Notes: generated by a model from the letters alone, not told the origin. Shown: positions 38,295 to 48,667, counted from the stretch's first letter. The stretch: 64,000 bases of DNA from Gammaproteobacteria bacterium (GCA_003252455.1 QKED01000043.1:92317-156316); one strand, 5' to 3'. Translations and numbers: made by a program.

Positions 38295-38662
38295 TCGTCT
38301 TAAAGCCACTACGGCCACCACCAATCAAACCCCGACTTGAATGGGCCCTAGCACATTTCTGATCATCAAGAGAGCGCTTAGGGTCCTGCCTCTCATGCAG
38401 AACACGGACAATCTCAGCCCTCTCGCGAGTCATACGGTAATAGAGCGTGTGACGCTCAACGGGGAAAGATCGAACATTCGGCAACAGCTCGGGACGTTCG
38501 ATCCCGATCAGCGGTTGCTCGGTTAGCAGAAACAATCTCCCTTTGAGCACCGAAAGGTAGCGCTCGGCCTGCCCTTCACCCCACTGCTCAAGGCCATATC
38601 GGTAGATTCTGTGTGAGGTATTGCCGTGCTGCTGGGGATATGCCAAGCAGAAGTGCGGCCAT
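38263..38662 (-). pseudogene. parE-like toxin gene with an N-terminal frameshift
   Basis: Most of a ParE/RelE toxin is readable: IYRYGLEQWGEGQAERYL, then LLTEQPLIGIERPELLPNVRSFPVERHTLYYRM (core VRSFPVERHTLYYRM) and IVRVLHERQDP. The expected N-terminus SPAARQYL is present but in another frame, starting at ATG 38662, ten bases after parD. A one-base shift (+1 reading, i.e. an extra base or two missing) near 38610-38620 joins them. The C-terminus also runs about 35 residues beyond the family's usual end into the neighbouring gene. Either a sequencing error or a decayed toxin; loss of toxin activity with retained antitoxin is typical. Confidence 0.75.
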
Positions 38663-38672
38663 ATCGAGTGGT

Positions 38673-38930
38673 TTAGCTTTTCACATCGTCAAAGAAGCGA
38701 TCCAATGCGTTCATTGAGTCGATGGGTATACCTTCTCCACGGTCGAGCTGTTCGATGCCGACACGGAGCTTTTCACGCAGTTGAGCCAGTTGGAGTTCGC
38801 GCACCCACTCTTCATGGGTCTCCATGAAGCGCAGTGCCTCACGGATCACCTCGCTGGCGTTGTTGTAGAGGCCAGATTCCACCTTGGCCTTGATGCGTGC
38901 TTCCAGTTCAGGGGTGAGGGATACGTGCAT
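38673..38930 (-). CDS. parD: ParD-type antitoxin
   Basis: 85-residue ribbon-helix-helix antitoxin. The N-terminus (HVSLTPELEARIKAKVESG) and the segment NNASEVIREALRFM are typical of the CopG/ParD fold; the C-terminal half is acidic and should wrap the toxin. The partner parE lies ten bases downstream but is frameshifted. Start at 38930 is an ATG in a family-normal position. Confidence 0.9.
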   Translation of the reverse strand: MHVSLTPELEARIKAKVESGLYNNASEVIREALRFMETHEEWVRELQLAQLREKLRVGIEQLDRGEGIPIDSMNALDRFFDDVKS

Positions 38931-39026
38931 GGCTGCCTCGCGGGCGAAGTAAACTATTCACCTAGTGCTGGGAGGCGCGCCATAGATTGTCAATGATTGA
39001 ATTCCTGAGCCTGGGAACGCTCCCCC

Positions 39027-42000
39027 CTACAACAACACCCGCTCAATCCCCCCCTGCTCGACCTTGTCGAGGAACACCTGCTGCCACTGCTCGCCGAGCT
39101 TGCGCTTGGCCAGCTCGACGACGATGTAGTCGGTCTCGGTCTTGATGCCGTGGCGGTAACGGGAGAGGCCCTGCTGGCAGGCGGGGCAGCTGGTGAGCAG
39201 GCCGACCTCGCCGTCGCCCTTTTCGCGCCCGGTGAGATCCTTGATCCCCTTGCGTAGCTCCTCCTCTTTGCGGAAGCGCACTTGGGTGGCGATGTCGGGG
39301 CGGCCGATGGCGAAGGTGCCCGCCTCGCCGCAGCAGCGGTCGGTGAGTTTCACCGGTTGGCCAAGCAGGCTGGCGGCCACCTTGAGCGGGGCGTAGGTCT
39401 TCATCGGTGAGTGGCAGGGGTCGTGGTAGAGGAACTGCTTGTTCGGGTCGCCCTCGCTGGTGACGCCGCGCTCCATCAGGTATTCGTGGATGTCGAGCAG
39501 GCGGCAGCCGGGGAAGATCGCCTCGAACTGGTACTTGAGCAGTTGGTCCATGCAGGTGCCGCAGGAGACGATCACCGTCTTGATGTCGAGGTAGTTGAGC
39601 GTGTTGGCGACGCGGTGGAAGAGCACCTGATTCTGTGTGGAGATGTGCTTGGCCTTGGCGTCGTCGCCCCCGGCGCTCTGCGGGTAGCCGCAGCAGAGGT
39701 AGCCGGGGGGGAGTACGGTCTGCACGCCCTGCTCGTAGAGCATCGCCAGGGTGGCGAGGCCTATTTGGCTGAAGAGGCGCTCGGAGCCGCAACCGGGGAA
39801 GTAGAAGACGGCGTCGGCCTGCTCGCTCACCTGCGGGTCGCGTAGGATCGGCACCATGTTGTTGGAGTCGAGGCCGAGCAGTGCGCGCATCGGCTTATTC
39901 GGTAGGTCGCTCGGCATCGGTTTGCGCACCAGGTTGATCACCTGGGCCTTGACCGTGGGGCGTCCGGTGGTGGCCGCCGGGTGCTTTTGCAGCAGCAGGC
40001 CGGTGCGGCGGGCGATCTGGTAGGCGATGCGCTGGGCCGCGTAGCCGCCCTGGATCAGCGTCTTGCGCATGAAGGCGATGTTGCCGGGACGGGTGATGTT
40101 GAGGAACAGCATCGAGACCCAGGTGCCGGGGGAGAAGTGCTTCTTGCCCTGGTTGCGCAGCAGGTTGCGGATGCGCACGGTGACGTCGCCGAAGTCGATA
40201 TTGACCGGGCAGGGTTTGACGCAGCGGTGGCAGACGGTGCAGTGGTCGGCGACGTCGTTGAGTTCGTCGAAGTGGTGCACGGAGACGCCGCGCCGGGTCT
40301 GCTCTTCGTAGAGGAACGCCTCGATCATCAGGCCGGTGGCGAGGATCTTGTTGCGCGGCGAGTAGAGTAGGTTGGCGCGCGGCACGTGGGTGGTGCAGAC
40401 GCTCTTGCACTTGCCGCAGCGCAGGCAATCTTTGACCATCTCGTTGAGCGCGCCCAGCTCGCTCTCCTCCAGGATCAGCGCCTCCTGTTCGAGCAGGCGC
40501 AAGGAGGGGGTGTAGGCGCGGTTCAGGTCGGCACCGGGACGCAGCTTGCCGGGATTAAAGCGATCCTGGGGGTCGACCTTGGCCTTGTAGTGGCCGAACG
40601 CCTCGACCACAGAGGGGTCGAGGAACTGGAGCTTGGTGATGCCAATGCCGTGCTCGCCGGAGATGACCCCGTCCAACTCCTCGGCTAGTTGCATGATGCG
40701 CTCGACCACGCGGTCCGCCTCGTGCAGCATCTCGTAATCGCTGGAGTGGACCGGGATGTTGGTGTGCACGTTGCCGTCACCGGCGTGCATGTGGGTGGCG
40801 ACGAAGAGCCGCGAGGTGCGCACGCGGGCGTGGATGGCGGCGAACTTGGCGCGTACCGGTTCGAACTCCTTACCGGCGAAGAGGTCGGTCAGGGCGCACG
40901 CCACCTCCTCTTTATAGGAGACACGCAACTGACGACGCTGCAGCAGGCGAAACAGGGTGTCGTCCGGTGCGCACTGCGCACGCAGTTCGGGGCCGACCAG
41001 ATCGGGGTACTCGCTGGCGGGCTCGTCGAGGGCGTCGAGCAGCACCTGCCAGCGCTCGGCGATGGCGTCGAGGTGGTTGAGGGCGCCACGGCGTTTGTTG
41101 GCGATGAGGGCCAGGCCCTCCTTGTCGGCCTCGGCGTAGATCCCACGCAGCTGTGCCTCGATCCCCTCCTGCAGGTAGGCACGCACCGCGTGGATGGTAC
41201 GCAGCTTGTTCTGCGTGCTCTGCTCGATGTTGATGCGTTCGATCCCCTCGCTGTACTCGCCGAGGCGTGCCAGGGGGATGACCACGTCTTCATTCACCTT
41301 GAAGGCGTTGGTATGTGCGGCGATAGCGGCGGTACGCGAGCGGTCGGCCCAGAAGCGCGCGCGCGCCTCGGCGCTGACCGCGACGTGCCCCTCGCCGTCG
41401 CGGGCGTTGGCGAGCTTGACGACGGCGCTGGCACAGGTGGCCACCGCCTGCTCATCGTCACCCACCAGGTCGGCGATGAGCACCATCTTCGGCAGCTCGC
41501 GGCGCGGCGCCTTGGTGGTGTACTTCACCGCGCGCACGTAGCGCTCGTCGAGGTGTTCGAGACCGGCGAGCATCACCCCCTCTGTGGCCTTGATGTGCTC
41601 GATGGTCTCGACGATAGCGGGCACGGCGCGGTTCAGATCGGCGCCGAAGAACTCCATGCAGACGGTGCGGGTGAAGGTGGGCATACGGTGCAGGATGAAC
41701 ACCGCCGAGGTGACCAGGCCGTCACAACCCTCCTTCTGCACGCCGGGCAGGCCGCCGAGGAACTTGTTGGTGACATCCTTGCCGAGCCCCTGTTTGCGCA
41801 GCTCTCTGCCGGGGATTTCGAGGATCTCGGGCTCACCGAGCGGGCTCTTGCCGTCGGCCTTGAAGCGGCGCAGCTCGAAGCGCGCGGTCTCGACCTCGTG
41901 GATCTTGCCGAGGTTGTGGTCGAGGCGGGTCACCTCCAGCCACTGCGCGTCGGGGGTGACCATGCGCCAGGAGAGCAGGTTGTCGAGGGTGGTGCCCCAC

Positions 42001-42875
42001 ATCACCGCCTTTTTGCCCCCGGCGTTCATGGCGATGTTGCCGCCGATGCAGGAGGCGTCTTGCGAGGTGGGGTCGACGGCGAAGACATATCCGGCCGCCG
42101 CTGCGGCCTCACTCACCCTGCGGGTGACGGTACCGGCGCCGACGCGGATGGTGGCATAGGGCTGCGCAACACCGGGCAGGGGGCGTTCGAGGGTCACCGG
42201 CTCCAGGAAGTCGAGCTTCTCGGTGTTGATCACCGCCGTATCCGCCGAGAGCGGTACGGCGCCACCGGTGTAACCGGTACCGCCACCACGCGGGATCACC
42301 GCCAGTTCGAGGTCGAAGCAGGCGGCCACCAGGGCGGCCATCTCCTCTTCGGTATCGGGGGTGAGGACTACGAAGGGGTACTCGACACGCCAATCGGAGG
42401 CGTCGGTGACGTGGGAGACGCGGGCCATGCCGCCGAAGTCGATGTTGTCCTTGCGTGTCACCTTGGCGAAGCGACGCAGGGCGCGCTCACGGCGCCCCTT
42501 CTGCTCCGGCAGGCAGCCCTCGAACGTCTGCACCGCGCGCCGCGCCGCCGTGACCAGGGCCAGCGCCAGCACGTTACCATCGGCGCGGCTCTCGATCTGA
42601 TCGATACGATGGTGCAGCGCCCCGGCCAACGAGGCCCAGCGCTTGGGGTTGTCGATCAGGTCGTCCTGGATGTAGGGGTTGCGCGAGATGACCCACATGT
42701 CGCCGAGCACTTCGAAGAGCATGCGGGCCGATCGCCCGGTCACCCGCTCCCCGCGCAGCTTCTCCAGCACCTGCCACATGTCGACGCCGAGGAAGCGCTC
42801 GACGATCTCACGGTCGGAAAAAGAGGTGTAATTGTAGGGGATTTCGCGGATACGCGCGCTATTTTCGGGGATCAT
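39027..42875 (-). CDS. FAD-linked oxidoreductase with DUF3683, Fe-S and CCG domains
   Basis: 1282 residues. Order: DUF3683 N-terminal part ([17 protein letters not shown]), FAD_binding_4 domain (about 200-420; [15 protein letters not shown]), FAD-oxidase C domain, two 4Fe-4S motifs ([11 protein letters not shown] and [15 protein letters not shown]), then two cysteine-rich CCG-type domains ([10 protein letters not shown] ... [16 protein letters not shown] ... CCGEAGT). This is a fused GlcD plus GlcF arrangement, so a quinone- or cytochrome-linked 2-hydroxyacid oxidation such as D-lactate or glycolate is likely; the substrate is not certain. The ATG at 42875 fits the DUF3683 start; the longer upstream frame has no family sequence. 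Confidence 0.93.
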   Translation of the reverse strand: MIPENSARIREIPYNYTSFSDREIVERFLGVDMWQVLEKLRGERVTGRSARMLFEVLGDMWVISRNPYIQDDLIDNPKRWASLAGALHHRIDQIESRADGNVLALALVTAARRAVQTFEGCLPEQKGRRERALRRFAKVTRKDNIDFGGMARVSHVTDASDWRVEYPFVVLTPDTEEEMAALVAACFDLELAVIPRGGGTGYTGGAVPLSADTAVINTEKLDFLEPVTLERPLPGVAQPYATIRVGAGTVTRRVSEAAAAAGYVFAVDPTSQDASCIGGNIAMNAGGKKAVMWGTTLDNLLSWRMVTPDAQWLEVTRLDHNLGKIHEVETARFELRRFKADGKSPLGEPEILEIPGRELRKQGLGKDVTNKFLGGLPGVQKEGCDGLVTSAVFILHRMPTFTRTVCMEFFGADLNRAVPAIVETIEHIKATEGVMLAGLEHLDERYVRAVKYTTKAPRRELPKMVLIADLVGDDEQAVATCASAVVKLANARDGEGHVAVSAEARARFWADRSRTAAIAAHTNAFKVNEDVVIPLARLGEYSEGIERINIEQSTQNKLRTIHAVRAYLQEGIEAQLRGIYAEADKEGLALIANKRRGALNHLDAIAERWQVLLDALDEPASEYPDLVGPELRAQCAPDDTLFRLLQRRQLRVSYKEEVACALTDLFAGKEFEPVRAKFAAIHARVRTSRLFVATHMHAGDGNVHTNIPVHSSDYEMLHEADRVVERIMQLAEELDGVISGEHGIGITKLQFLDPSVVEAFGHYKAKVDPQDRFNPGKLRPGADLNRAYTPSLRLLEQEALILEESELGALNEMVKDCLRCGKCKSVCTTHVPRANLLYSPRNKILATGLMIEAFLYEEQTRRGVSVHHFDELNDVADHCTVCHRCVKPCPVNIDFGDVTVRIRNLLRNQGKKHFSPGTWVSMLFLNITRPGNIAFMRKTLIQGGYAAQRIAYQIARRTGLLLQKHPAATTGRPTVKAQVINLVRKPMPSDLPNKPMRALLGLDSNNMVPILRDPQVSEQADAVFYFPGCGSERLFSQIGLATLAMLYEQGVQTVLPPGYLCCGYPQSAGGDDAKAKHISTQNQVLFHRVANTLNYLDIKTVIVSCGTCMDQLLKYQFEAIFPGCRLLDIHEYLMERGVTSEGDPNKQFLYHDPCHSPMKTYAPLKVAASLLGQPVKLTDRCCGEAGTFAIGRPDIATQVRFRKEEELRKGIKDLTGREKGDGEVGLLTSCPACQQGLSRYRHGIKTETDYIVVELAKRKLGEQWQQVFLDKVEQGGIERVLL

Positions 42876-43068
42876 CTGGACCTTACCGCTGGCGGTCGGG
42901 AAGATCCCACAGTCTAGCACGCCCCCCGGGGCGAGGTGCCAATAGAATCTCCTACTAAAACTCCCCGCTTGGATAAGCTCTCCGTGGCGCCCATATCCAC
43001 CCCCACGCCGTCCGTCGGGGGCGGCCCACCACCCCACACAGCAATTCGATTGGCCCCAGGAGCAACCA

Positions 43069-43500
43069 ATGACCTCCATCGACTCCCAGAGCATGGACCT
43101 CAGCAGCGGCATCGCCGCCTTCGAGGGCAAGCACTTCGCCACCGCCATGCAGATGCTCTACCCCCTGGCCGAGGCGGGTATCGCCGACGCCCAGTACCGC
43201 GTCGCCATCATGCAGCAGAACGGCCTGGCCGGTCCGCCCAAGCACACCGAGGCCGCGCGTTGGATGCGGGCCGCCGCCGAACAGGGGATGGCCATGGCCC
43301 AACACGGCATGGGCTTCATGTACCTGGAGGGCGAGGGGGTGGAACAGAACAGCGCCGAGGCGATCGTCTGGTTCCGTAAGGCCGCAGACCAGGGGCTGGC
43401 CGGCTCGCTCACCACCCTGGGCCTGATGTACGAGCAGGGCAATGGTGTGGAGGCGGACCCGGCGGAGGCGCAGCGCCTCTACAAGCTGGCCGGCTTCTGA
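43069..43500 (+). CDS. Sel1-repeat protein
   Basis: 143 residues made of about three Sel1-like (TPR-related) repeats, each with the A-x-x-x-LG/M-x-x-x-G-x-G pattern: [53 protein letters not shown]. Such proteins act as adaptors. No signal peptide. Its start is 194 bp from the divergent FAD oxidoreductase gene. A clear terminator follows. Confidence 0.87.
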   Translation: MTSIDSQSMDLSSGIAAFEGKHFATAMQMLYPLAEAGIADAQYRVAIMQQNGLAGPPKHTEAARWMRAAAEQGMAMAQHGMGFMYLEGEGVEQNSAEAIVWFRKAADQGLAGSLTTLGLMYEQGNGVEADPAEAQRLYKLAGF

Positions 43501-43565
43501 TGCCCAACCTATGCCCTCTCGCCTAGGCCGAAATGGTCATACGGGTGAGGCGGATGAGATAAATC

Positions 43566-43604
43566 GGACCACAGGGGCGTTATGGCACCCCTGTGGTCCT
43601 TTTT
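43566..43604 (+). terminator. Rho-independent terminator after the Sel1 gene
   Basis: 12-bp perfect stem GGACCACAGGGG / CCCCTGTGGTCC, ten-base loop and a TTTTT tail (43600-43604). Confidence 0.9.
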
Positions 43605-43703
43605 CTCGCCCTTTGGACGCCTGCTCGGCTTATCTGGGCCGCTGTTTCTCGCTATGATCCGGCGCTTGCACAACGGCACGCCACTAGCTGAAGGAGCGAC
43701 ATC

Positions 43704-44609
43704 ATGAGCAGCAATAAGGACGGGACACCGCCCAAGGAGATGGTCGAGATCGGCGAGATCGATCTGGACCGCCTGGCCACCATAGGCGCGGACACCCGCC
43801 CCTCTCCTCAGGATGAGACCTCCCGGGTCAAGGGTCAGGTACAAGTCGACCGCGCGCAGTTCGACATGCTGCTCGATGAGTTCTACCGCAGCCAGGAGAA
43901 CGCCACCAACGTCAAACGGCTGCTCAGCTCCCTCTCGCCCATCCGCCTGTTCGGCTACCTGCTCATCTACCTCTTCTGCCTCGACCTCGCCTATCAGCTC
44001 TACCCCTTCCAGTTCCTCGACCCGGTGTGGGAGCTGGAGGCGATGCGCGCCATCGCCGACCGCATGATCATCCCGCTGATGGGCTTCACCCTGCTCTTCT
44101 GGGGCGGTGGCTATCTGCGCACCTACTTCGACCGTCTGGTGCTCTGGCTGGTCTCCTGGGCCACCTTCTGGCTCGCGCTGATGATGCTGATCCTCGCCCC
44201 GCTGGCGGTGAGCGACACCATCCGCGTGCAGAACCTCATCGACAAAAACGCCAACACCAGCATCGAGGAGGTACAGGGGAAGCTACGCGAGATCGTCGCC
44301 AGCGTACGCGGTGCGGAGGATATGCGGGAGCTGGCGGTGATCGCCCGCCAGCTTGGCATCCGCACCGGTATCACCCCGGACACCCCGCTGAAGGAGGCAA
44401 AGAGCAAGATGCACACGCTCTACGCCGAGCACACCGAAAAGGCCGTGCAGAAGCTGGAGAAAGAGAAGGAGAAGCGCATCGGCACCCTGTGGAAGGAGCT
44501 GATCAAACTGGTGCTGGCGCTGGTCGGCGGCGGCCTCTTCCTCGGCGCCGTGTGGTGGAAGAGCACCTGGGCCCGCCAGGCCTTCCGCGGTGAGGAGCAC
44601 AACGCCTGA
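43704..44609 (+). CDS. HpsJ-like membrane protein
   Basis: 301 residues with an N-terminal cytoplasmic part, hydrophobic helices at about 75-98, 120-138, 147-170 and 268-288, and a charged coiled-coil-like region (about 185-262, EKAVQKLEKEKEKRIGTLW). The membrane part (IRLFGYLLIYLFCLDL ... FLDPVWELEAM) resembles the HpsJ family named in cyanobacteria for hormogonium polysaccharide export; I am moderately sure of this. AGGAGCG precedes the ATG. Confidence 0.7.
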   Translation: MSSNKDGTPPKEMVEIGEIDLDRLATIGADTRPSPQDETSRVKGQVQVDRAQFDMLLDEFYRSQENATNVKRLLSSLSPIRLFGYLLIYLFCLDLAYQLYPFQFLDPVWELEAMRAIADRMIIPLMGFTLLFWGGGYLRTYFDRLVLWLVSWATFWLALMMLILAPLAVSDTIRVQNLIDKNANTSIEEVQGKLREIVASVRGAEDMRELAVIARQLGIRTGITPDTPLKEAKSKMHTLYAEHTEKAVQKLEKEKEKRIGTLWKELIKLVLALVGGGLFLGAVWWKSTWARQAFRGEEHNA

Positions 44610-44615
44610 CCCCTC

Positions 44616-44634
44616 GGGGCCCGTCGTGGGCCCC
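44616..44634. terminator. GC hairpin between convergent genes
   Basis: GGGGCCC-GTCGT-GGGCCCC, six bases after the HpsJ-like gene and eight before the end of the amgK-like gene. It may serve both. Confidence 0.6.
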
Positions 44635-44641
44635 TTCCCCC

Positions 44642-45634
44642 TCACACGCGGGTGAGCAGCTGCGGGTCGATGCGCCCGTCGATAAAGGCCGCCAACTCGG
44701 CCAACTCTGCATGACGCCCCGCCACCTGGGCCAAGTAGCCGAGGGTGCGTGGGATATCCTTCAGGTACCCCGGCTTAGCGTCGCGGTGGTTGAGGCGGGC
44801 AAAGATGCCAATCGCCTTCATGTGTCGCTGCGCCCCCATTAGGTCGAACCCACGCAGGAAAGACTGCTCCATGCGTCCGCGCAGGATGCCGTGGTCCAGC
44901 GCGAGGTCGTGGTAACCGAGCACCCACTCCTCCACCAGCGCCTGAGGCCAGGCGATGTAGCAGTCACGCAGCAGCGAGACCAAGTCGTAGGTGACCGGGC
45001 CAATCACCGCATCCTGAAAATCGAGGATGCCGGGGTTGTGGCGGCTCACCATCAAATTTCGCGAGTGATAGTCGCGGTGCACCGCCACCTGCGGCTGCGC
45101 CAAGGCACTGGCCACCAACAGGGCGTGGACCCGCTCCAACATCGCCCGCTCCGCCGGGGTGAGGGTCAGCCCCAGATGGCGCTGCAGAAACCACTCGTCG
45201 AACAGCCCCAACTCACGACGCAGTAGCGGCTCGTCGTAGGCCGGTAATTCACCGACCTGAGGCCCACAGCTCTGCAGCACCGCCAAGGCACCGAGGGCGT
45301 CGCCATAGAGGCGTTCGACACTCTGCGCATCGAGGGCGGAGAGGTAGTCCTGACTACCCAGGTCACCAAGCAGCAGAAAGCCCTGTTCCGGGGCCTCGGC
45401 ATGCACCTCGGGCACGTTCAGGCCGATGCCACGCAGACGGCGCGCGATGGCGACGAAGGGGGCGGTATCCTCCTTGTCGGGGGGGGCATCCATGGCGATG
45501 CGGCTCTCTTCGCCATAGCGCACGCGGAAGTAACGGCGAAAGCTGGCGTCGCTGGAGGCAGGGGTCAGCTCATAGTCGGGCAGGCCGAGCCCATGGCTCA
45601 ACCACTGATGCAGTTGTTCGATACGCTGCGGCAC
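44642..45634 (-). CDS. amgK: AmgK-like amino sugar kinase (aminoglycoside phosphotransferase fold)
   Basis: 330-residue kinase. The APH-fold motifs are HRDYHSRNLMV (catalytic loop with Asp) and LDFQDAVIGPVTYDL (Mg-binding Asp), the exact pattern of AmgK, which phosphorylates N-acetylmuramate/N-acetylglucosamine at C1 for cell-wall recycling. Its usual partner MurU (a uridylyltransferase) is not in the window. The start is uncertain: GTG 45634 has GAGG upstream and gives MPQRIEQL; GTG 45673 would add 13 Pro-rich residues. Confidence 0.88.
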   Translation of the reverse strand: MPQRIEQLHQWLSHGLGLPDYELTPASSDASFRRYFRVRYGEESRIAMDAPPDKEDTAPFVAIARRLRGIGLNVPEVHAEAPEQGFLLLGDLGSQDYLSALDAQSVERLYGDALGALAVLQSCGPQVGELPAYDEPLLRRELGLFDEWFLQRHLGLTLTPAERAMLERVHALLVASALAQPQVAVHRDYHSRNLMVSRHNPGILDFQDAVIGPVTYDLVSLLRDCYIAWPQALVEEWVLGYHDLALDHGILRGRMEQSFLRGFDLMGAQRHMKAIGIFARLNHRDAKPGYLKDIPRTLGYLAQVAGRHAELAELAAFIDGRIDPQLLTRV

Positions 45635-45698
45635 GGGGGTCCTCGCGGGCGAGAGGGCGCAGGGTGGGCGCACGACGCGCCCACCCGTCGGGGGCGGG

Positions 45699-46424
45699 TT
45701 AGAAACCGATGCTGGCCTTGAGGCTATAGGTGCTGGCGTCGCCAGTCTTGTCGGCCTCCAGGGTGAAATCCACCAGACCGAGGCTGGCGCGCAGGCCGGC
45801 GAAGAGCTTGTTCTGGCTGAAGCTCTCCTCCTTCAGTCCGGCCGTGGCGGCCGTCCCCTTGGGGGTGGATGTGACCCACACCTTACCGGCGCCGGCGTAG
45901 GGGGTGATCAGCGTCAGACCCTTGGAGACGGTCGCCTCCAGGGCGCGCGTCTCGAAATCGAGTTGGTCTACCCCGGTGAGGGAGGAGAAGGCGTAACGCA
46001 CGCCCACAGTGGGCATGCTCAGCCCCCCCTCCAGCACCGCGTAGCTCAACTCACCGCCGATCAGCTTGATGTTGGAGTCCGGCACCGCGGTGTAGCTCAG
46101 GCCCACATCGAGCCCGGCGACGAGCCCCTTGTGCGCGTGCAGCTTGGGCAGCGGCAGGGTAGAGAGGGAGGAGCCACCGGTGGCCGTCTCGAACACACCG
46201 CTGTTGGCCAGCTTGGTACTGGTCACCTCCAGGCCGATGTCGAAGCCGCTGATGCCGAACGGCTCGGCGGAGCGCATCGCCTTGTAGCTGAGGGCCGAGC
46301 CCATATCCTCCGAGAAGAGGCGGAACTGAGCCTGACCCAGGGCGTCGAGGCTGTCGATGTTGTTGTCGGCCTGGGCACCGAGGGCGATACCGGCGAGGAC
46401 CAGGGTGGTGAGAAGACGCTGCAT
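45699..46424 (-). CDS. Small outer-membrane beta-barrel-like protein
   Basis: 241 residues from ATG 46424 with a cleavable signal peptide (MQRLLTTLVLAGIALGAQA, then DNN). The mature part alternates hydrophobic and polar residues with motifs LSYTAVPDSNIKLIGGELSY and VGVRYAF, and ends LKASIGF, a barrel-type C-terminus. It resembles OmpW/OM-barrel families but I cannot name it. Upstream of amgK in the same direction. Confidence 0.75.
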   Translation of the reverse strand: MQRLLTTLVLAGIALGAQADNNIDSLDALGQAQFRLFSEDMGSALSYKAMRSAEPFGISGFDIGLEVTSTKLANSGVFETATGGSSLSTLPLPKLHAHKGLVAGLDVGLSYTAVPDSNIKLIGGELSYAVLEGGLSMPTVGVRYAFSSLTGVDQLDFETRALEATVSKGLTLITPYAGAGKVWVTSTPKGTAATAGLKEESFSQNKLFAGLRASLGLVDFTLEADKTGDASTYSLKASIGF

Positions 46425-46553
46425 GGGGGGCTCCTGAAGTCGCACTGTGACAAGCGGCTACTATAGCGGAAATCCGGCACAGGTCGCTTGTTCGCCGCCG
46501 CACAGCTGGCCATAATCGGCCAAAAACAGGTGGTGCGACCCCAGAGGCCAAGC

Positions 46554-47090
46554 ATGGAAAAACATAAAATCGATATTGAGGCCCTGACCCAAGAGGTGAA
46601 GGTGTTCCTCACCCGAGTCATCGACCTCGCCGAAAAGATCCACAACCTCGACCTGAAACGTCAGATGGTCGATATCGACCCGGCCCACTCCGAGCGCTTC
46701 TACCAGGAGATGGTCAAGGTGTTCGAGGCGAGCCCGCGCATGGTGCACCTCTGGGCCGACCGCATCGGCCTCTCCGCTTCTACCTCCTGGCAGGTCTACC
46801 AGAATTTCCTCATCTCCCTGGAGCAGGAGCACCTCAAGGAGCAGTACCGGGCCAAGAACAATGAGAAGACGGTGATCGATAACGCCTATGACAACCCCTT
46901 TTTGATGCAGATCCAGCGCGAAAACGATACCGACGAGCAGGTGATGGAGCAGATCCAGAAGGGGGCGTTGACGCGCAACGAGATCCTCAATCTGCTCGGC
47001 AAGCTCAGCCTCAAGGAGCTCAACGGCCTGCTGCAGCTCGCCCAAGGGCTCAACATGGGCGATATGTGGGAGCGTAAATACGACCTCTGA
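46554..47090 (+). CDS. Helical protein of unknown function
   Basis: 178 residues, mainly alpha-helical, no signal peptide or membrane segment. Sequence features include VKVFLTRVIDLAEKIHNLDLK shortened here to FLTRVIDLAEKIHNLDL and the C-terminal NLLGKLSLKELNGLLQLAQG. ATG 46554 is preferred; upstream in-frame sequence overlaps the promoter region of the divergent barrel gene. It is 31 bp before a small gene and may be co-transcribed. I do not recognise the family. Confidence 0.7.
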   Translation: MEKHKIDIEALTQEVKVFLTRVIDLAEKIHNLDLKRQMVDIDPAHSERFYQEMVKVFEASPRMVHLWADRIGLSASTSWQVYQNFLISLEQEHLKEQYRAKNNEKTVIDNAYDNPFLMQIQRENDTDEQVMEQIQKGALTRNEILNLLGKLSLKELNGLLQLAQGLNMGDMWERKYDL

Positions 47091-47121
47091 GCCCCGCCCC
47101 GAAGCCTCACAGGAGCCGACC

Positions 47122-47367
47122 ATGTCCGAGACCCCGCGCAACGCCGACCCCGCCGCCCTGGCCCAGATGGAGGAGGCGTACGCCGTCATCTACACCCCGC
47201 GCCGCACGCGCAAGCGCTTTGCCGAGAACACCGTGTTCATCAAGGCTAGTGACCTGGAGGCGATCGAGGCGGAGGACGAGGCGAACCACCTCTACCCTGC
47301 CAAGGTGTGCGGACCGTTTCGCTCCTCGGAGGGGATGCGCCTCTACTATTTGGTGGAGTGGCTCTGA
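47122..47367 (+). CDS. Small hypothetical protein
   Basis: 81 residues; charged, with predicted strands at the C-terminus (MRLYYLVEWL). AGGAG lies ten bases before the ATG. No known domain recognised. It follows the 178-residue gene by 31 bp and ends 30 bp before a strong hairpin. Confidence 0.7.
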   Translation: MSETPRNADPAALAQMEEAYAVIYTPRRTRKRFAENTVFIKASDLEAIEAEDEANHLYPAKVCGPFRSSEGMRLYYLVEWL

Positions 47368-47764
47368 CAAGACGCGGAAAAGTGGTAACAAAAAGCATTA
47401 CGCCCTGTAGGCGGAACCTACAGGGCGTAACGGGTCAGTGGCGGACCATGTATTAAGAGCCCAGGCCCCACTCACTCCAGAGCGGCAGACCATCAATCTC
47501 CCTATCACTCCCTGGCTCTGATGGGCGTCCCTCGTTTGGTGCCTCCTGCACCGGGGCGGGCATCCGCGCCCGCCCCCTCACATCCCACTGGCGCTATGGT
47601 GGCATACTCGTGGCTCACACCAACGCCCCAATCGCAGTACCTGCACGTCGGCCAGAATCTGTTCAATCTGTAATCCGTAGCCGACAGCCAGCACCCCTTG
47701 TCACTGCCCCAAAACGCTGGGTAAAGTGCGCCTTTACCCCGGACCACCGAGGATGTCAGGCCCC
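47368..47764. other. Intergenic region before minC
   Basis: 397 bp without a supported gene. It holds the terminator hairpin at 47398-47430 and a GC-rich hairpin at 47553-47576 (GGGGCGGGC-ATCCGC-GCCCGCCCC). The min promoter is probably in the last 150 bp but no clear boxes are seen. Confidence 0.6.
47398..47430 (+). terminator. Hairpin terminator after the small gene
   Basis: Perfect 14-bp stem TTACGCCCTGTAGG / CCTACAGGGCGTAA, five-base loop, 30 bp after the stop. No long U-run, so termination strength is uncertain. Confidence 0.7.
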
Positions 47765-48667
47765 ATGTCCCATCGCGATCACGTCGACGCCGAGAGCGCC
47801 CCCTTCGAACTCAAGGGGAGCATGGTCACCGTCACCGAACTACGCCTGTTCGACACCGACCTGAAACGGCTCAGCCTGCACCTGTCGCAGACCGTGGAGC
47901 AGGCCCCGGCCATGTTCCAACGGATGCCGGTGGTGGTCGACCTGCAGCACCTCGCCGAGGGGGAGGCCGAGAAGGTGGAGTTCGACACCCTCGCCCGCCT
48001 GTTACGCGCCCAGGACCTGCTCCCGGTGGGGGTGCGCAACGCCCCGAGCGAATTGGAGGAGCGGGTGGTCAACGCCGGTTTCGGCCTGATGCCCGCCAGC
48101 CGCCGCCGCCCCGCCGCCGAGCCCAGCCCCGCACCGCACGAGACCCCCACCGACGGCGAGGCGCCAGCCGTCGCGGCCGAGCGGCAGGGCGACGCGGTCG
48201 CGGTTGTCGACCCCGAGGCAATGCCTGCCGCGGGTGAGGAGGGTTCGACCCACACCACCGAGGCGCCAGATGCGGGCGACACGACACCCGAGGTAAACGA
48301 GGGGGTCGAAGAGGCCACGACCGATGCAGAGCCCCCCCTGCGCCCGGCACCCAAGGTGGTGACTCAGCCGGTGCGCTCCGGTCAACGTGTCTACTCCCAG
48401 GGCGACCTGGTGGTATTCGCCTCGGTCAGCCCCGGGGCCGAGCTGATCGCCGACGGCTCTATCCATGTCTACGGCAAGCTCAGTGGCCGCGCCCTGGCCG
48501 GCAGTGGCGGCAACACCAATGCGCGCATCTTCTGTCAGGCCCTGGATGCCGAACTGCTCGCCGTGGCCGGTGCCTACCGCGTCTTCGAAGAACCGCTCGG
48601 AAACCTCAAAGGCAAGCAGGTGCAGGTCTACCTGGATGGGGAAAAACTGATCATCGATCCGGTATAA
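47765..48667 (+). CDS. minC: Septum site-determining protein MinC, with long acidic linker
   Basis: Inhibits FtsZ assembly away from midcell. 300 residues: N-terminal FtsZ-binding domain (about 10-108; FELKGSMVTVTELRLFDTD), a Pro/Glu/Ala/Thr-rich linker (about 110-195), and the C-terminal beta-helix domain (about 203-300; GQRVYSQGDLVVFASVSPGAELIADGSIHVYG core and NARIFCQALDAELLAVAG). E. coli MinC has 231 residues; the extra length is in the linker. ATG 47765 fits the family start. First gene of minC-minD-minE. Confidence 0.95.
   Translation: MSHRDHVDAESAPFELKGSMVTVTELRLFDTDLKRLSLHLSQTVEQAPAMFQRMPVVVDLQHLAEGEAEKVEFDTLARLLRAQDLLPVGVRNAPSELEERVVNAGFGLMPASRRRPAAEPSPAPHETPTDGEAPAVAAERQGDAVAVVDPEAMPAAGEEGSTHTTEAPDAGDTTPEVNEGVEEATTDAEPPLRPAPKVVTQPVRSGQRVYSQGDLVVFASVSPGAELIADGSIHVYGKLSGRALAGSGGNTNARIFCQALDAELLAVAGAYRVFEEPLGNLKGKQVQVYLDGEKLIIDPV

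Noticed and set aside
35444..38940. Prophage or integrative element
   Set aside because: No integrase, tRNA, direct repeat ends or structural phage genes are seen; only toxin-antitoxin-type genes in AT-rich DNA.
40689..42917. 742-codon open frame on the plus strand opposite the FAD/Fe-S oxidoreductase
   Set aside because: Shadow of a very GC-rich gene with recognised cofactor motifs on the minus strand; no family features of its own.
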